DNA from: Calliphora vicina
Lineage: Eukaryota > Arthropoda > Insecta > Diptera > Calliphoridae
DNA length: 64,000 nt
Direction: 5' to 3'
Assembly: GCF_958450345.1 (NCBI RefSeq)
Contig: NC_088783.1
Location: forward strand, 58,256,395-58,320,394
The position numbers were made by a program, and so were the translations under genes. The notes under the pieces are model-generated. The model ran no database searches. It was not told the DNA's origin and saw only the letters and a program-made list of their open reading frames with translations. Position 1 is the first letter of the stretch, and each line of letters opens with the position of its first letter. Positions 36,241-46,564 of the stretch are shown piece by piece.

Positions 36241-36419
36241 TTTGTATATAAATTTTTCAAACCTCATTTATCTTAAAAAACTAAACAAATTATAATATGT
36301 TACTTTCCATGAAGAAAAATATACAATTTTAATTGTAAGAGATATAACAAAATTTGGAACTACTAAAGATCCTTAAATTAATGTCGTTATAAGTTTTGAA
36401 ATTTTTTATTTTCAAATAC

Positions 36420-38232
36420 AGTCTCTTTCTGAGTCGATTAAACGATGTCCGTCCGTCTGACTGGCTGTCCACGTAAAACTTGTGCGCAGAGTACAGGTCG
36501 CAATTTTGAAGATATTTCGATAAAATTTTTCGGCCCAAGGACGAAGCCTATTGAAACTGGATGAAATCGGTCCATTATTTCACCTAGCCCCCATACAAAT
36601 GTCCTCTTGAAATTGGACTTTATCGGCCATAAATGTTTAATTTATATATGTATCTACACAAATTTCGCTCCAAATAAGTTTCATATATACAAAATTCATG
36701 TCACCAAATTTTGTTACGATCGCTACATAATTAGTCACACTGCCATATAGACCCGCTTCCGAAAATCACTTAAACGTGCATAAATCTCCTATAAATGTTT
36801 GTATATACACAAAATTCAACATATGTAGTAAACTTTCATTAAGACATAAATCACACGACCTAATTTCAAGGTGACCGGTCAATAATTGGTCATAGCTCCA
36901 GTGTTGCCAATTTAGCCCTTTTTGGGCTAAATTTAGCCCTTTTCAATCTTGTTTAGCCACAAAAAATTTAGCCTTTAGCCTTTTTTATTTTCATTTAGCT
37001 ATATATACTTACTCTAATGAAAATTATATATTTACTCTAATGATCTGAAATTTTTGCTGTAGAAAATTAGTAAAATCAGTTCAAAAAAATTGGCAGGGAT
37101 ATTATGAAAAAAATTAACTAAAAATGTTGAACCAGTAAACAATTTAAGCACATACAAATGGTTGGATCTTCCATACATTAAAAACATGCCATAACTAATA
37201 TAGAGAAAATGTACGTTATTTAAATAAAAATTGTTAATAAATATGTTAATATTTTACGCGCGAGTCCGGGCGTTTATAAAATCATATATAGGGTTAAAGA
37301 GAATACTTTTAACTTTATCTGGGCGATGTATTGAAGTAAATATAGTACTTTAACAAATATTTTATAACACATGACATGTAGTATACCGTTTTCAAAGACT
37401 ACAACAATCCAAACAATTTAGTAAGAAAAATTCAGTTCATTATTGATAATAATTTAGGTATGATCATTTTTATCTGATCAAATGTAGAAAATTAACTTTT
37501 TCCAAATTTAAATTAAATATTTATGTTTACATATTTTGGCTACCTTAGTTTTGATATGTTTACTAATTAATGGCAAAATTTATGTTTTTGCCAATGAAAA
37601 TCAATTCTGTCCGGCGACGTGTATAATTTTTAGAATATTTTTTTTCTACATTACATGAGAGGCATATTTGCCATATATTAACTTATCAAAATATTCTCCA
37701 TCGAAGTTATCACAAAGGATTACTTTATACATAATTTGTCTTTCATATTAATAAATTTGCATAGGAGCATTTTCCAGGCCAGGTGATAAATACGAGGCTT
37801 TAAAAACATCGGCATATGATATACGTGTGGCCCCATATTAAGTTATTTTAAAGTTAAGGATCAAATAAATATTCTTATTTTCTTGCATTTGAACGTGTGT
37901 TATATTCATACATTTTTCTTTGTCTATTCGGCATAGCCAAATGTAACATTCTAAGTCGTTTTTTGTGTCAAATGTATGTATTTTTTTAATTAAAAATTTT
38001 AGCCCTTTTTTAGCCTTTTTTTTAGCCCTTTTTTAGCCTTTTTTTTCTAAGTATTTAGCCCTTTTTGTTCACCATGAATTGGCAACACTGCATAGCTCCC
38101 ATATAAGGCCCACTTCCGAAAATCGCTCAAAAATATAAATTATTGAAATTTTAAAAGAAAAATGTTTTTGCTCTTTTACTTAGTATAGGGTATTATATGG
38201 TCTGGCTTGACCGACCATACTTTCTTACTTGT
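36420..38232. mobile_element. DINE-1-like family B, 5'-truncated, split by hAT
   Basis: It begins within the conserved tract (CTGAGTCGATTAAACGATG) and ends with the family B hairpin and TTTCTTACTTGTT. Excluding the inserted hAT element (36899-38090 plus one duplication), about 610 bases belong to family B. Its TTTTGTATATATGAAAC-like segment provides the empty-site reference for TA-TIR copy 1. Confidence 0.65.
36899..38090. mobile_element. Non-autonomous hAT element, 1192 bp (TIR CAGTGTTGCCAA)
   Basis: Ends CAGTGTTGCCAATTTAGCCC and (inverse) TTGGCAACACTG are flanked by an exact 8-bp duplication CATAGCTC (36891-36898 and 38091-38098). Repeated TTTAGCC/TTTAGCCC motifs crowd both ends (36913-37000 and 37998-38062) and may be subterminal transposase-binding sites. 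No transposase frame remains inside. Confidence 0.88.
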
Positions 38233-38657
38233 TTTTTTTAAATTGTTTGGATTGGTATGGTGAGGACTAGGTCCGCTTAAGTAAGTAAAAATTTACTTTG
38301 CAGGCTTTGGTATTAAATTCTCTTTTCGGATCATTTATACAATTTATATAATTCCAAATAAAATGTTTTTCTACAAAAGACTTTTTGGGAAAAAACGTTA
38401 AAAATACGTCCCTTTTTCCAAATTTGGATGCGTGTAACTTTTTATAAGGACGAGATAACTATTAGCCAGTTGTTTTTATTTTATTTCGAATTTTATCGCT
38501 AACACAGCTAATTTTTTTAAAAACTCGGCCCTCCGTAGGCCCGCCAAATCTAAAAAACCAAAAAAAATTAAAAAATAAACCTAAATATCTTTGGAACTAA
38601 AAGAGATAACCTCCACGTGTAAGCAAATTTGTAGATCTTCTCAAGGACTATTTATAT

Positions 38658-39190
38658 TGTTACGTTTTAACCTTTTCAAAACGTTAGTTTATTTCCTTTA
38701 AATAAACCCGATACTTTTGATTGCTAATAAAAGCCGTTTAGTAGTTTAAAAATTGTAACAACTCTTTATTTATTTAAAATGTACAACAACAGCAGAATTA
38801 AATAGTCACTCAAAGTTTTTTATACACGTTTATAAATTCGCAGAAATACAGACACAATTTATAATGTACACGAATTCACTTGAAAAATACAACACACTTT
38901 AAGGCACCCAGTTGATGTTTATTCGAAAAGCGTCTCTGATAAACTCACTGACGACTGCAACCTCTGCCACTATTTATAACACTGCCATCTGCACTCCAGA
39001 TTGCTCTTTAACTGTCTAGAGGTTTCTAATACATACGCCATCTGTGGTGTACTTTCTACAATGTTCTTTAACTGAATATTCGAATTCGAATATATGGTCG
39101 CAGCAAACAGCGTTGCCAACTTACGATCAATGGTCAACTGAATCAGCCCTTTCGTTATATTTTAATTCAAGTACCTACAATTTCGTAACA
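38658..39190 (-). mobile_element. Solo LTR, 533 bp, with TATA box and initiator
   Basis: It starts TGTTACG, ends CGTAACA, and is flanked by the 4-bp duplication ATAT (38654-38657, 39191-39194), as expected for a gypsy-type LTR retrotransposon. On the minus strand a TATAAATA box (plus positions 38971-38978) lies about 29 bases upstream of an initiator TCAGT (38947-38951). AATAAATAAAG polyadenylation-type signals (38764-38777) lie about 180 bases further on. This order gives U3-R-U5 on the minus strand. There are no internal retrotransposon genes beside it, so it is a product of LTR-LTR recombination. Confidence 0.8.
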
Positions 39191-39413
39191 ATATTTTAAA
39201 TTCATTCGAATCATAAATAAAAAAAATTTAAACCCGAGATGACCAATTTTGAGTGGTCACGCACTGGCTCCTGTTATCCTTAGGAAGCTGAACAAGTGTA
39301 TATCAACTCAAAAAGACCTCAGTTCATACAGTGTGAAATTTCGTTTAGCTATCCTCAATAGTCCCCGAGATATCGAATTATTAAAAAAAACGTTTCTAAA
39401 CAACTGCGCACAC

Positions 39414-39538
39414 TTACCCCCTTTAACACGAAGTCTGGTTATATGTTAACTAGTAGTTATACTGTCGGTTAAAATTAATTTTGTATGAAAACTGTCAGTA
39501 GCTAACACATAACCAAACTACGTGTTAATGGGGGTTAC
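39414..39538. mobile_element. Palindromic MITE-like element, ~125 bp
   Basis: The left arm has ACCCCCTTTAACACGAAG and GGTTATATGTTAACTAG. The right arm has CTAACACATAACCAAACTA and CGTGTTAATGGGGGTTAC. Pairing extends to AATTAATT at the centre. The boundaries are approximate and no target duplication is assigned. Confidence 0.65.
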
Positions 39539-39779
39539 TAGTTTTTTTAAACATTTCGTTTTAATTTTTTTTTAAACTACCTCATAGTTTGATTTTAATA
39601 TGTTAAAAATTGCAATTGAAATTTGTCCCTACGTGACTAATTCTATATCAATTTCCTTTCTTCTATAGCTTTCTACCATTAAATAAATAACCAGTTAATA
39701 AAATCCTCCTATTAAATATAATTGCATTTGCACTGGCAACTCTGCTCTGTTTGTCAACAAACATTTTAGTTCTTACACG

Positions 39780-40361
39780 GTCTCCACTAAAATCGTTTGC
39801 TTTAAATTCGTCGTCGTGTTGTCCGTCATTAATAAAACATTAAATATAGTGAAAGTGTAGTGCATTTAACAAAATTCCTAAAATATTAACTGTAATTTAA
39901 AAGAATATCAATTAAAATTATAACAAATCATCGTTAAAATAGTGTTTTTATTAAAATAAACCAGAGAGAAAAAGCCAAATTATCCATAAGAATTTGTATG
40001 CAATAATTTCATTGTTGTTGTATTTAGCAGTACTTCGTGGTTGTTGTTGTTTTTAAATAGAAGAGCTTTAGACATGACTTTGCGTGTAAATCGCGTGATG
40101 CTGTCCATTCAAATGTGTTGTCGTTGTTATTGTTTTTTATTGCTTTTGCATTTAGCAAAGGCTTGAGTGAGACAATAAGAGCAAAAACTAAATAGTAAAA
40201 ACAGAGCATGAAAAAAAGTGAAAAGTGTTTTTGTTTTGAATTGAATAGGAAGGAATAATATTAGAGTTGCCAATTTTCTGGCTAGTGTAATAAAAACGGA
40301 AATCGGTTCGGGTATTTAATTATAAATTAAAGTAAAGAAATATGTAGAAACTGTATTTCAG
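39780..40361 (+). other. Candidate untranslated first exon of a host gene
   Basis: About 580 bases without recognised repeats, composed like fly 5' untranslated regions (for example AGTGAAAGTGTAGTGCATTT, many short A/T tracts, multiple short upstream frames). The stretch ends exactly at a strong splice donor, TTTCAG|GTGAGTTT, with the GT at 40362. I see no TATA box and the transcription start is not defined, so the left limit is a guess. No coding exon with a matching acceptor was recognised downstream in the window, which a long first intron would explain. Confidence 0.28.
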
Positions 40362-40991
40362 GTGAGTTTATTATTTAATGAATTCATATTCTCAAGATTT
40401 AAATTTTTAAACAAATGATATTGAAAATAAATATTTTAAATTTTTAGCTGAAAACGATTTTTGTTTTATCTAATTTAAATACATATCTGGGATCAACTTT
40501 TTATAAAAAATAGTTTAGTTGGCTGACCTTTTACGATATTAATGCTAGCTTGAAGTAAAAACCTATACATATAAATCAGCCGTTTCAAAAGTTATAAACA
40601 AATTTCGTGAAACTGATACTGTCAAAACGAGAGGTTATCAAAAATCTAAAATTGTTTTTTTATTATTCTTTATTTCAATGAACTGATTTTTTTAGTTTAT
40701 AAAATGTTTGTGAAATTTTTAGCAAAAAAAGTCTTCCAAAAGTTTTTAATTTTTTTGTTTTGGTACAATCAGAGCCTAAAAATTACAATATTTAATACTG
40801 ATTTGTACAATTTTTAAAATTCACTTACTATCCCTGATTCCCATTTAGTTTATAAAATTTCGTAAACAATTTTTTTCCGAATTTCACTAAAATTAACTAT
40901 CAAATCAATATTTTGTACGAGTCCAAAATTAGGTAAATTTAAAATTGAATATTGCAGAATAGGTCTACAAAAGTACAATAATTTGTATATA
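40362..40991. other. AT-rich DNA, nothing recognised
   Basis: No open frame with similarity and no repeat shared with the rest of the window. Confidence 0.3.
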
Positions 40992-42066
40992 TGGGGCATT
41001 ACATGTCAAGTGAACCAACTTTTTAAATCGATGTCTTCCGATCGGGATAAAATTTGCACCAAGGTTAGTTCTATTGGATAGTAAAGGGCCCATTTTGAAA
41101 AAAAATTTCGAAGTTGCAAAAAAAGTCAATAATTGTATGTCTTGAGTTGAAAAATATTTATTTTGATAGATATCCCACTCACATCCCACTAAGCGACAAA
41201 ATAGGTCTTAAAGGAAAAGACATAAGCTTTCCTTTGAGAAAAAAAAATTTTTTAAAAATATTGGAAAAAAAATCTATTTTGCAAAAAAAAAAAAATAAAA
41301 AATTGTATGCCTTGAGTTACAAAATATTTATTTTTATAGATATCCCACTCGCATCACACTAAGGGACCAAATAGGTCTTAAAGGAAAAGACTTAAGCTTT
41401 CTTTTGAACAAAAAAAAAATTTTAAAACAAGGCCCATATTGGAAAAAAATTTCGATTTTGCAAAAAAAAAGTCTAAAATTGTATGTCTTGAGTTGCAAAA
41501 TATTTATTTTGATAGATATCCCACTCGCTTCCCACTAAGCGACCAAATAGGTCTTAAAGGAATAGTCCCAAGCTTTCATTTGAGCTAAAAAAAAATTAAA
41601 AAAGGGTCGTTTTTGAAAAAAAAAAGTCAACAAAGTTTTTGATTTTGCAAAAAAAAGTAAAAAATTTTATGTTTTGAGTTACAAAATATTTATTTTGATA
41701 GACATCCCACTCGCATCCCACTAGGTCTTCAAGGAAAATATCTAAGCTTTATTTTAAGAAAAAAAGGCCCATTAAAAAAAACAAGTCAAAAAGTTTTTGA
41801 TTTCGGAAAAAATATATTAAAAAATTTTTATTTGTTTAAAAAATTGAAGAAAGAGCTATCTAAGCTATTTGGGACACATTTTGCTAAGAACAATAGGTAA
41901 TAAGATACATGGATAAGCCAAATTGTCAAATTTTGACCCCCTCTAACTCAGAGAGTTCTCGACCGATTTTATTGAAAAATTGTGTCTGAGTTACTATCCA
42001 GTAGAACTAACCTTGGTGCAAAGACATCGATTTCAAAAGTTGGTTCACTTGACATGAAATGCACCA
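40992..42066. mobile_element. TA-TIR element, copy 3 (1.08 kb, non-autonomous)
   Basis: Left end TGGGGCATTACATGTCAAGT; right end inverse CACTTGACATGAAATGCACC. TA is on both sides (40990-40991, 42067-42068). The left arm is shortened: after about 90 bases it passes directly into the repeat array. The array has four units in inverted sense relative to copy 2 (CTCGCATCCCACTAAG-type anchors near 41180, 41350, 41527 and 41712). The right arm is about 220 bases with a small deletion (GGTGCAAAGACATCG). It is non-coding. Confidence 0.7.
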
Positions 42067-42097
42067 TATTCTTAAAGATATAAAGTATTTCAACATA

Positions 42098-43528
42098 AAC
42101 AAGTAAGAGAGCTATATTCGGTTGTACCGAATCTTATATACCCTTCACCAAATTATATTTAAAAATATTTTTTTTTTTTAAATATTTTTATTTAAACAAA
42201 ATCAAAATTTTTTTTTAATGTTTTAAAATTTTTTTAAATAATTTTTTTTTCCAAATTGTTTTTTAATTTTTTTTAAAAAAAGTTTTTTCCAAATTTTTTT
42301 TTTTAAATTTCTTTAATTAATTTTTTTGGAAAAAGAATTTATGACAAAAAAAAATTTTTGATGAAAAAAAAATTCGGGTTATAAAATATTTTTTTCCGAT
42401 TTTGACCCATTGTATGTCCAACTTACTATTAGGGATGCCAAACGGGACTGGTTTTACAAATCCCGGGATTCGGGATTTTAGAAATGTAAATCCCGGGATC
42501 CCGGGATTTTTCGGGACCCCGGGATTTTTCGGGATCCCGGGATTTTTCGGGATTTCGGGATTTTTCGGGACTTCGGGATTTTAGTTAAACGTCAAAAACA
42601 TAAAATTCAACAATAAAAACTATTTATTTCGTTAATATGAATAAGAAAAAATATAACAAAGCAAAAACTAATGCATTGAATTAAAATAAATTTAACCGTG
42701 ATAAATCCATAACAAAATTGAAAATTTTATAACTTTTGTATTGGGTACATATGCCATGGACATTGCCCTTACTATGAGACCAATCGTGTAAAAATTGGTA
42801 ATGAAGTTTAAAAGTTATTTGCAATTGAAACTGCACAACTTTTGTCGAAAATGCTAATCAAGTCTCCATTGATGGTGGGTATACAAGATTCGGCGAGATT
42901 AGAATTATAAGTATGCTGAAATTTAGCTTTCTAGGTATTTTAGAAGCTTGAAAAATCTTCCTGAAAATATCAAAAATCTTGTAATATTCCGGGATTCGTT
43001 AATCCCGAAAAATCCCGGGATTCTTTTTCACAAATCCCGGGATTCGGGAAATCCCGATCCCGAAAAATCCCGGGATTTTCGGGATCGGGATTTCGGGATT
43101 GGCATCCCTACTTACTATGGTCTTATATACGTCGTTGCAAAGGTCTTTGAAATATCTATCCTTAGATATCCATATTGTCTATATTAATGACTTAGTAATC
43201 CTGATTTAGGTCAAAAATAGGTCAAAAATCGAGGTTGTCCTAGTTCTTTCCTTATTTCTCAGCCATTTGTCGACCGATTTTCTCGATTTTAAATAGCGAC
43301 CGAGCCGGAAGAATTTCGGAGATATTGATGTATGAATCATGTATGTAAGTTATTTGGGGGCTTCGGAAAGTTGATTTCAACACACAGACGGACATGGCTA
43401 TATCGATTCCGCTATCTATAACGATCCAGAATATATATACTTTATGGGGTCGCAAATGAAAAATGTGGAAATTACAAACGGAATGACAAACTTATATATA
43501 CCCTTGCCACTCATGGTGAAGGGTATAC
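42098..43528. mobile_element. DINE-1/INE-1-like element, family A, complete, split by hAT
   Basis: Left end AACAAGTAAGAGAGCTATAT with the ATTCGGTTGTACCGAAT hairpin; right end CTCATGGTGAAGGGTATA. The internal tract matches the copy at 32912-33594 block for block. The hAT element at 42430-43110 interrupts it at CAACTTACTATGGTC, which is intact in that other copy. Excluding the insertion it is about 740 bases long. Confidence 0.7.
42430..43110. mobile_element. Non-autonomous hAT element, 681 bp (TIR TAGGGATGCCAA)
   Basis: Ends TAGGGATGCCAAACGGG and (inverse) GATTGGCATCCCTA are flanked by an exact 8-bp duplication CTTACTAT (42422-42429, 43111-43118). The ends are crowded with ATCCCGGGATT and TCGGGATTT repeats that can pair within and between ends (42462-42585 and 42985-43098). 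The apparent 60-codon frame over the left end is only this repeat (GFFGIPGFFG) and is not a gene. A scrap of DINE-1-like family A end is embedded near 42870-42895. Confidence 0.88.
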
Positions 43529-43639
43529 AAATTTGTCAGTCTCAAATAATATCCAGTGTGGCTGCAGGAACTAATGTTTAACATTTTATACAAAATAACT
43601 CAATAAGTTTAAATACATTTTTCCTGTTTACCATGATAC

Positions 43640-44152
43640 CGATTTTACTCGTTTTCACAAAAAAATTTCAACATTCAGAAAGCGGAAAGCTTGATATGTT
43701 CCCTATTTATCCCCAAAGCATTTTCACAGCCCCGAAGGAAATGTGGATCTTATGGGGAAAATTTAACAAAATACCATTTTTGGGATTTTCCATCCAATTT
43801 TTAGGAACTGCGGTATTCTCTTTGACCTTTTGACAAGTTCTTTTACACTTTGTTATTTAGAATAACAAATTTAAAAAACGTTGAAAATTTCATTTAGTTT
43901 TGTTAATAAATAACGATTTTATTACATATGTATTACATATTTACTGAGTTTTTAAAACTAAAATGTCAAAGGTACCCTACTTTGAGCCCCCATAGCGCCG
44001 CCCCTGTAGCATTTGTAGGTCCCATTTTAATAACTTAAACTCGAATCCTCCTTGGCTACGATCACGTCAACTTTTATTGCGACCGTACCAGCCATTTAGA
44101 AATGTCATATTTATTTCCAAAAAAATTCGTTTCTGCCCCACTTTGCATCGGT
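43640..44152. repeat. Unclassified interspersed repeat XY, copy 1
   Basis: Part X (43660-43950) contains GGAAATGTGGATCTTATGG and CTTTGACCTTTTGACAAG. Part Y (43970-44152) contains ACCCTACTTTGAGCCCCCAT and AGCGCCGCCCCTGTAGCATT. Both parts recur right of the Jockey element at 51120-52122, where X is inverted and Y is in the same sense. Copies end at the same place (CTGCCCCACTNTGCAT). The 66-codon frame over part X is not conserved as a frame in the second copy. Confidence 0.6.
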
Positions 44153-44172
44153 CGATTGCGGCTTATTAGCAT

Positions 44173-44324
44173 TAGGGTTTCTATCGGGAAAAATTTCCCG
44201 GATTTTTGTATTTACAGTGTTATTTCAGTACAGATTCTTGCAAATCGAATGATAAGATTATATCCATAGATGTTTTCGATACAATAAATAGAAAATTATT
44301 TGATTATCAAAAATAGGAACCCTA
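44173..44324. mobile_element. Short hAT-type MITE, 152 bp (TIR TAGGGTTYCTAT)
   Basis: Ends TAGGGTTTCTATCGGG and (inverse) ATAGGAACCCTA are flanked by a near-perfect 8-bp duplication: ATTAGCAT (44165-44172) and ATTGGCAT (44325-44332). The single mismatch fits an older insertion. It is non-coding. Confidence 0.6.
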
Positions 44325-44332
44325 ATTGGCAT

Positions 44333-46038
44333 TGATCTGCGATTTCAAATAACCTCTCAAGAAAAAGGTCTAGCGGAATCCAATCTTACAATTTTGGTGA
44401 CCAATTTAATTTAATTTTGACCAAACAAATTAAACAAATTGCTACGAAACTAAATTTCATTGAAAGTATCTAAAAAATAATTGGTCAATTCACAAGGTCT
44501 CCTATCATGTCATATTGTCATAATGTCCTAATATTTCACGACTCAGCGGCTTAACCTACTCTTAGGCGATCGGCCCAGGTCTCTGCTGGTTGGTTACGAT
44601 AACACAAAAAACATAGCATACAGAGTAGTATAATTTTACATGGTAAACATTAGCATTCGTTATGGTTATTAGTATTAAAATTTTAAGTGTTTTGTTACAA
44701 AAATGTCCCTGCATTTCCTACCACCCTTTCTATAACATCAATGCTGCAGCCAATATTGGCTGCAACAACGACAATAATTACAATTCAACATTTATGAAAT
44801 AGTAGCACTTGTTACTACTCGTACACCCCCACTTCGTTAAGAAAATTTAAAATAGTAAAAAACAAAGCACAACATACAAATTAAACAAAAAGATACACAA
44901 CAATAAACATAAGTTTTACACAATGCCAAAGAATTAAATGTGCAAAAACATCATATTTTAAGGGAAGTTAGACCAACTAACATAAATGGATTTAAAATGT
45001 AATTCTTACTAAAAAATGTTTGTGTTCTAAAATATCTTATAGTCGAGATTAGGATTTATAGCTTATTTGGTTCTTGTCTGTGCTAAGTTTAACCACCATT
45101 CGGCTTGCATTCATTCCCTGTCTTAATTGTAATCAAAAAATCTCCCTAGAAACTTTAACATCAATGTTTAACAAAAACTTCAATATCCTAGAAAGAATGA
45201 ACACAACTAAAGTTAAAACCGAAGAGGAAAGGAAAACAATAATAATAACAACAACAAAAACACCAAGAATGCACCCAACAGCAGCACCAGCACTAAATAG
45301 TTCATGGCAAGGAAACAACATACCAACAGAGCCAACACCAACTACTACAACGATTGATGTTGTTGTTGTTGTTACTCATAATAATAACAACAAAATAATG
45401 CATACGATCTCATACATACATTCCAATTCCTTCCTCCCCCTGTTTTTGTATCCACGAGCGCAATTTAAATGAAAATGAAAACAACAATTAAGTTGAGCAA
45501 CAAAATTTCATTGCGGTTTCAACTTGGCATATTGCTTGCATCTGCTTATGTTGGCTGTTGCTTGTATTCTTGTTGTTTTCAGTTTCTATTGTTGCTGCCA
45601 AACCGAACTTGCACTAGTATTCATATTCGATGGTACTACACAGCCTCAACTATTGCTCCTTAGCCTGCACATACGGATGTGCATACATAAATATTGAATA
45701 CAATGAAAGCGGCGGCGTAAAGTAATAAACACTTCTCCCTCTCTCTAGTATTCTTTTCGTCAAAATAGCATTAAAATATTGATGAATTGCTATATAGTGA
45801 GTCACATTTCAATATCAATGAGAACAGAGTCTAACAGGACAAAATTCTATGGGAGATTGGTAGAGATATATCCCGAATACTACAGAATGCGGAGATCCAT
45901 CATTCTCTGGCTTAATAGAATACATAACTCTGCCTCTTTCTAAACCTTGTTCCGTTTATTTGAAGAATGGTACATTTTTATTTCTAGAACTGGTATTTAG
46001 CAATGAAAGGACTATCACCATTCAATATTATCAAGGTT
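44333..46038. other. Intergenic DNA; one low-complexity open frame of doubtful status
   Basis: An ATG near 45164 opens a frame to 45472 of about 103 codons (MFNKNFNILERMNTTKVKTE, later Thr/Pro-rich and VVVVV, NNNN runs). The runs come from ACA/GTT/AAT trinucleotide repeats, and the opposite strand is open too. No family was recognised. Possible but unproven exon of a host gene. The rest shows no features. Confidence 0.25.
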
Positions 46039-46190
46039 TCCTTCAAAAATATTGCACTTTTTCATACTAAAGAATTTGTATAAATTTTCTTAATGTGACT
46101 GAGTCAGATCCAATGATTTGTGTTGAATGAAATATTCAGAAAATTTATAAAAAAAAATTTAGTATGAAAAAGTGCAATATTTTTGAAGGA
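46039..46190. mobile_element. MITE-like element, 152 bp, with perfect 33-bp inverted ends
   Basis: The left arm 46039-46071 starts TCCTTCAAAAATATTGCAC and the right arm 46158-46190 is its exact reverse complement. A further inner pairing (TATAAATTTTCT) extends the arms to about 50 bases with mismatches. It is non-coding. It lies 130 bases upstream of the Jockey element. Confidence 0.75.
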
Positions 46191-46343
46191 CGGAGTTTTA
46201 AAGTGGCATATTTTTGAATCTAATTCAGATATTGACTTGAAATTTTTGTTGTAAGACCAAAAATTAACTTATCTAAACAAAACAATATAGCTCGGAATAA
46301 ATGTAGATCAAATTGTTCCATATCTGCAATTCTTATGAGAAGC

Positions 46344-46349
46344 AGACGT
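46344..46349 (+). promoter_or_regulatory. Downstream promoter element (DPE) of the Jockey element
   Basis: AGACGT(G) matches the DPE consensus RGWYVT. Internal pol II promoters of Jockey, Doc, F and I elements use an AGACGTG-type DPE about 28-33 bases after the start. Here this would put the start at about 46317, within a few bases of the inferred element start at 46320. There is no TATA box. Confidence 0.6.
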
Positions 46350-46564
46350 GTTTTTTATTCGCTCCGCGATTTAAGTGGTTTCAGTGAAAATTTAAATAAA
46401 AAGGAAAAATTTAGCGATTGGACGCAAAAAAAAAAAATATTTCTCTAAGTGTTTAATATAAACAAACAAAAAAAAATATACAATATAACAAAAAAAATAG
46501 AAATTTGTTTAAAAGTGCTTTGTTTATTTTCTTTTTTCAAATTTCGTTAAATTACTGTGAGCAT

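Noticed and set aside
42402..42584. Open frame encoding GFFGIPGFFG-type repeats
   Set aside because: It is simply the translated CCCGGGATTTTTCGG motif array at the left end of a hAT element and has no gene context.
46505..46564. Extension of Jockey ORF1 upstream to 46505
   Set aside because: The extension begins at TTG, not ATG; the first in-frame ATG is at 46565, so I used that.
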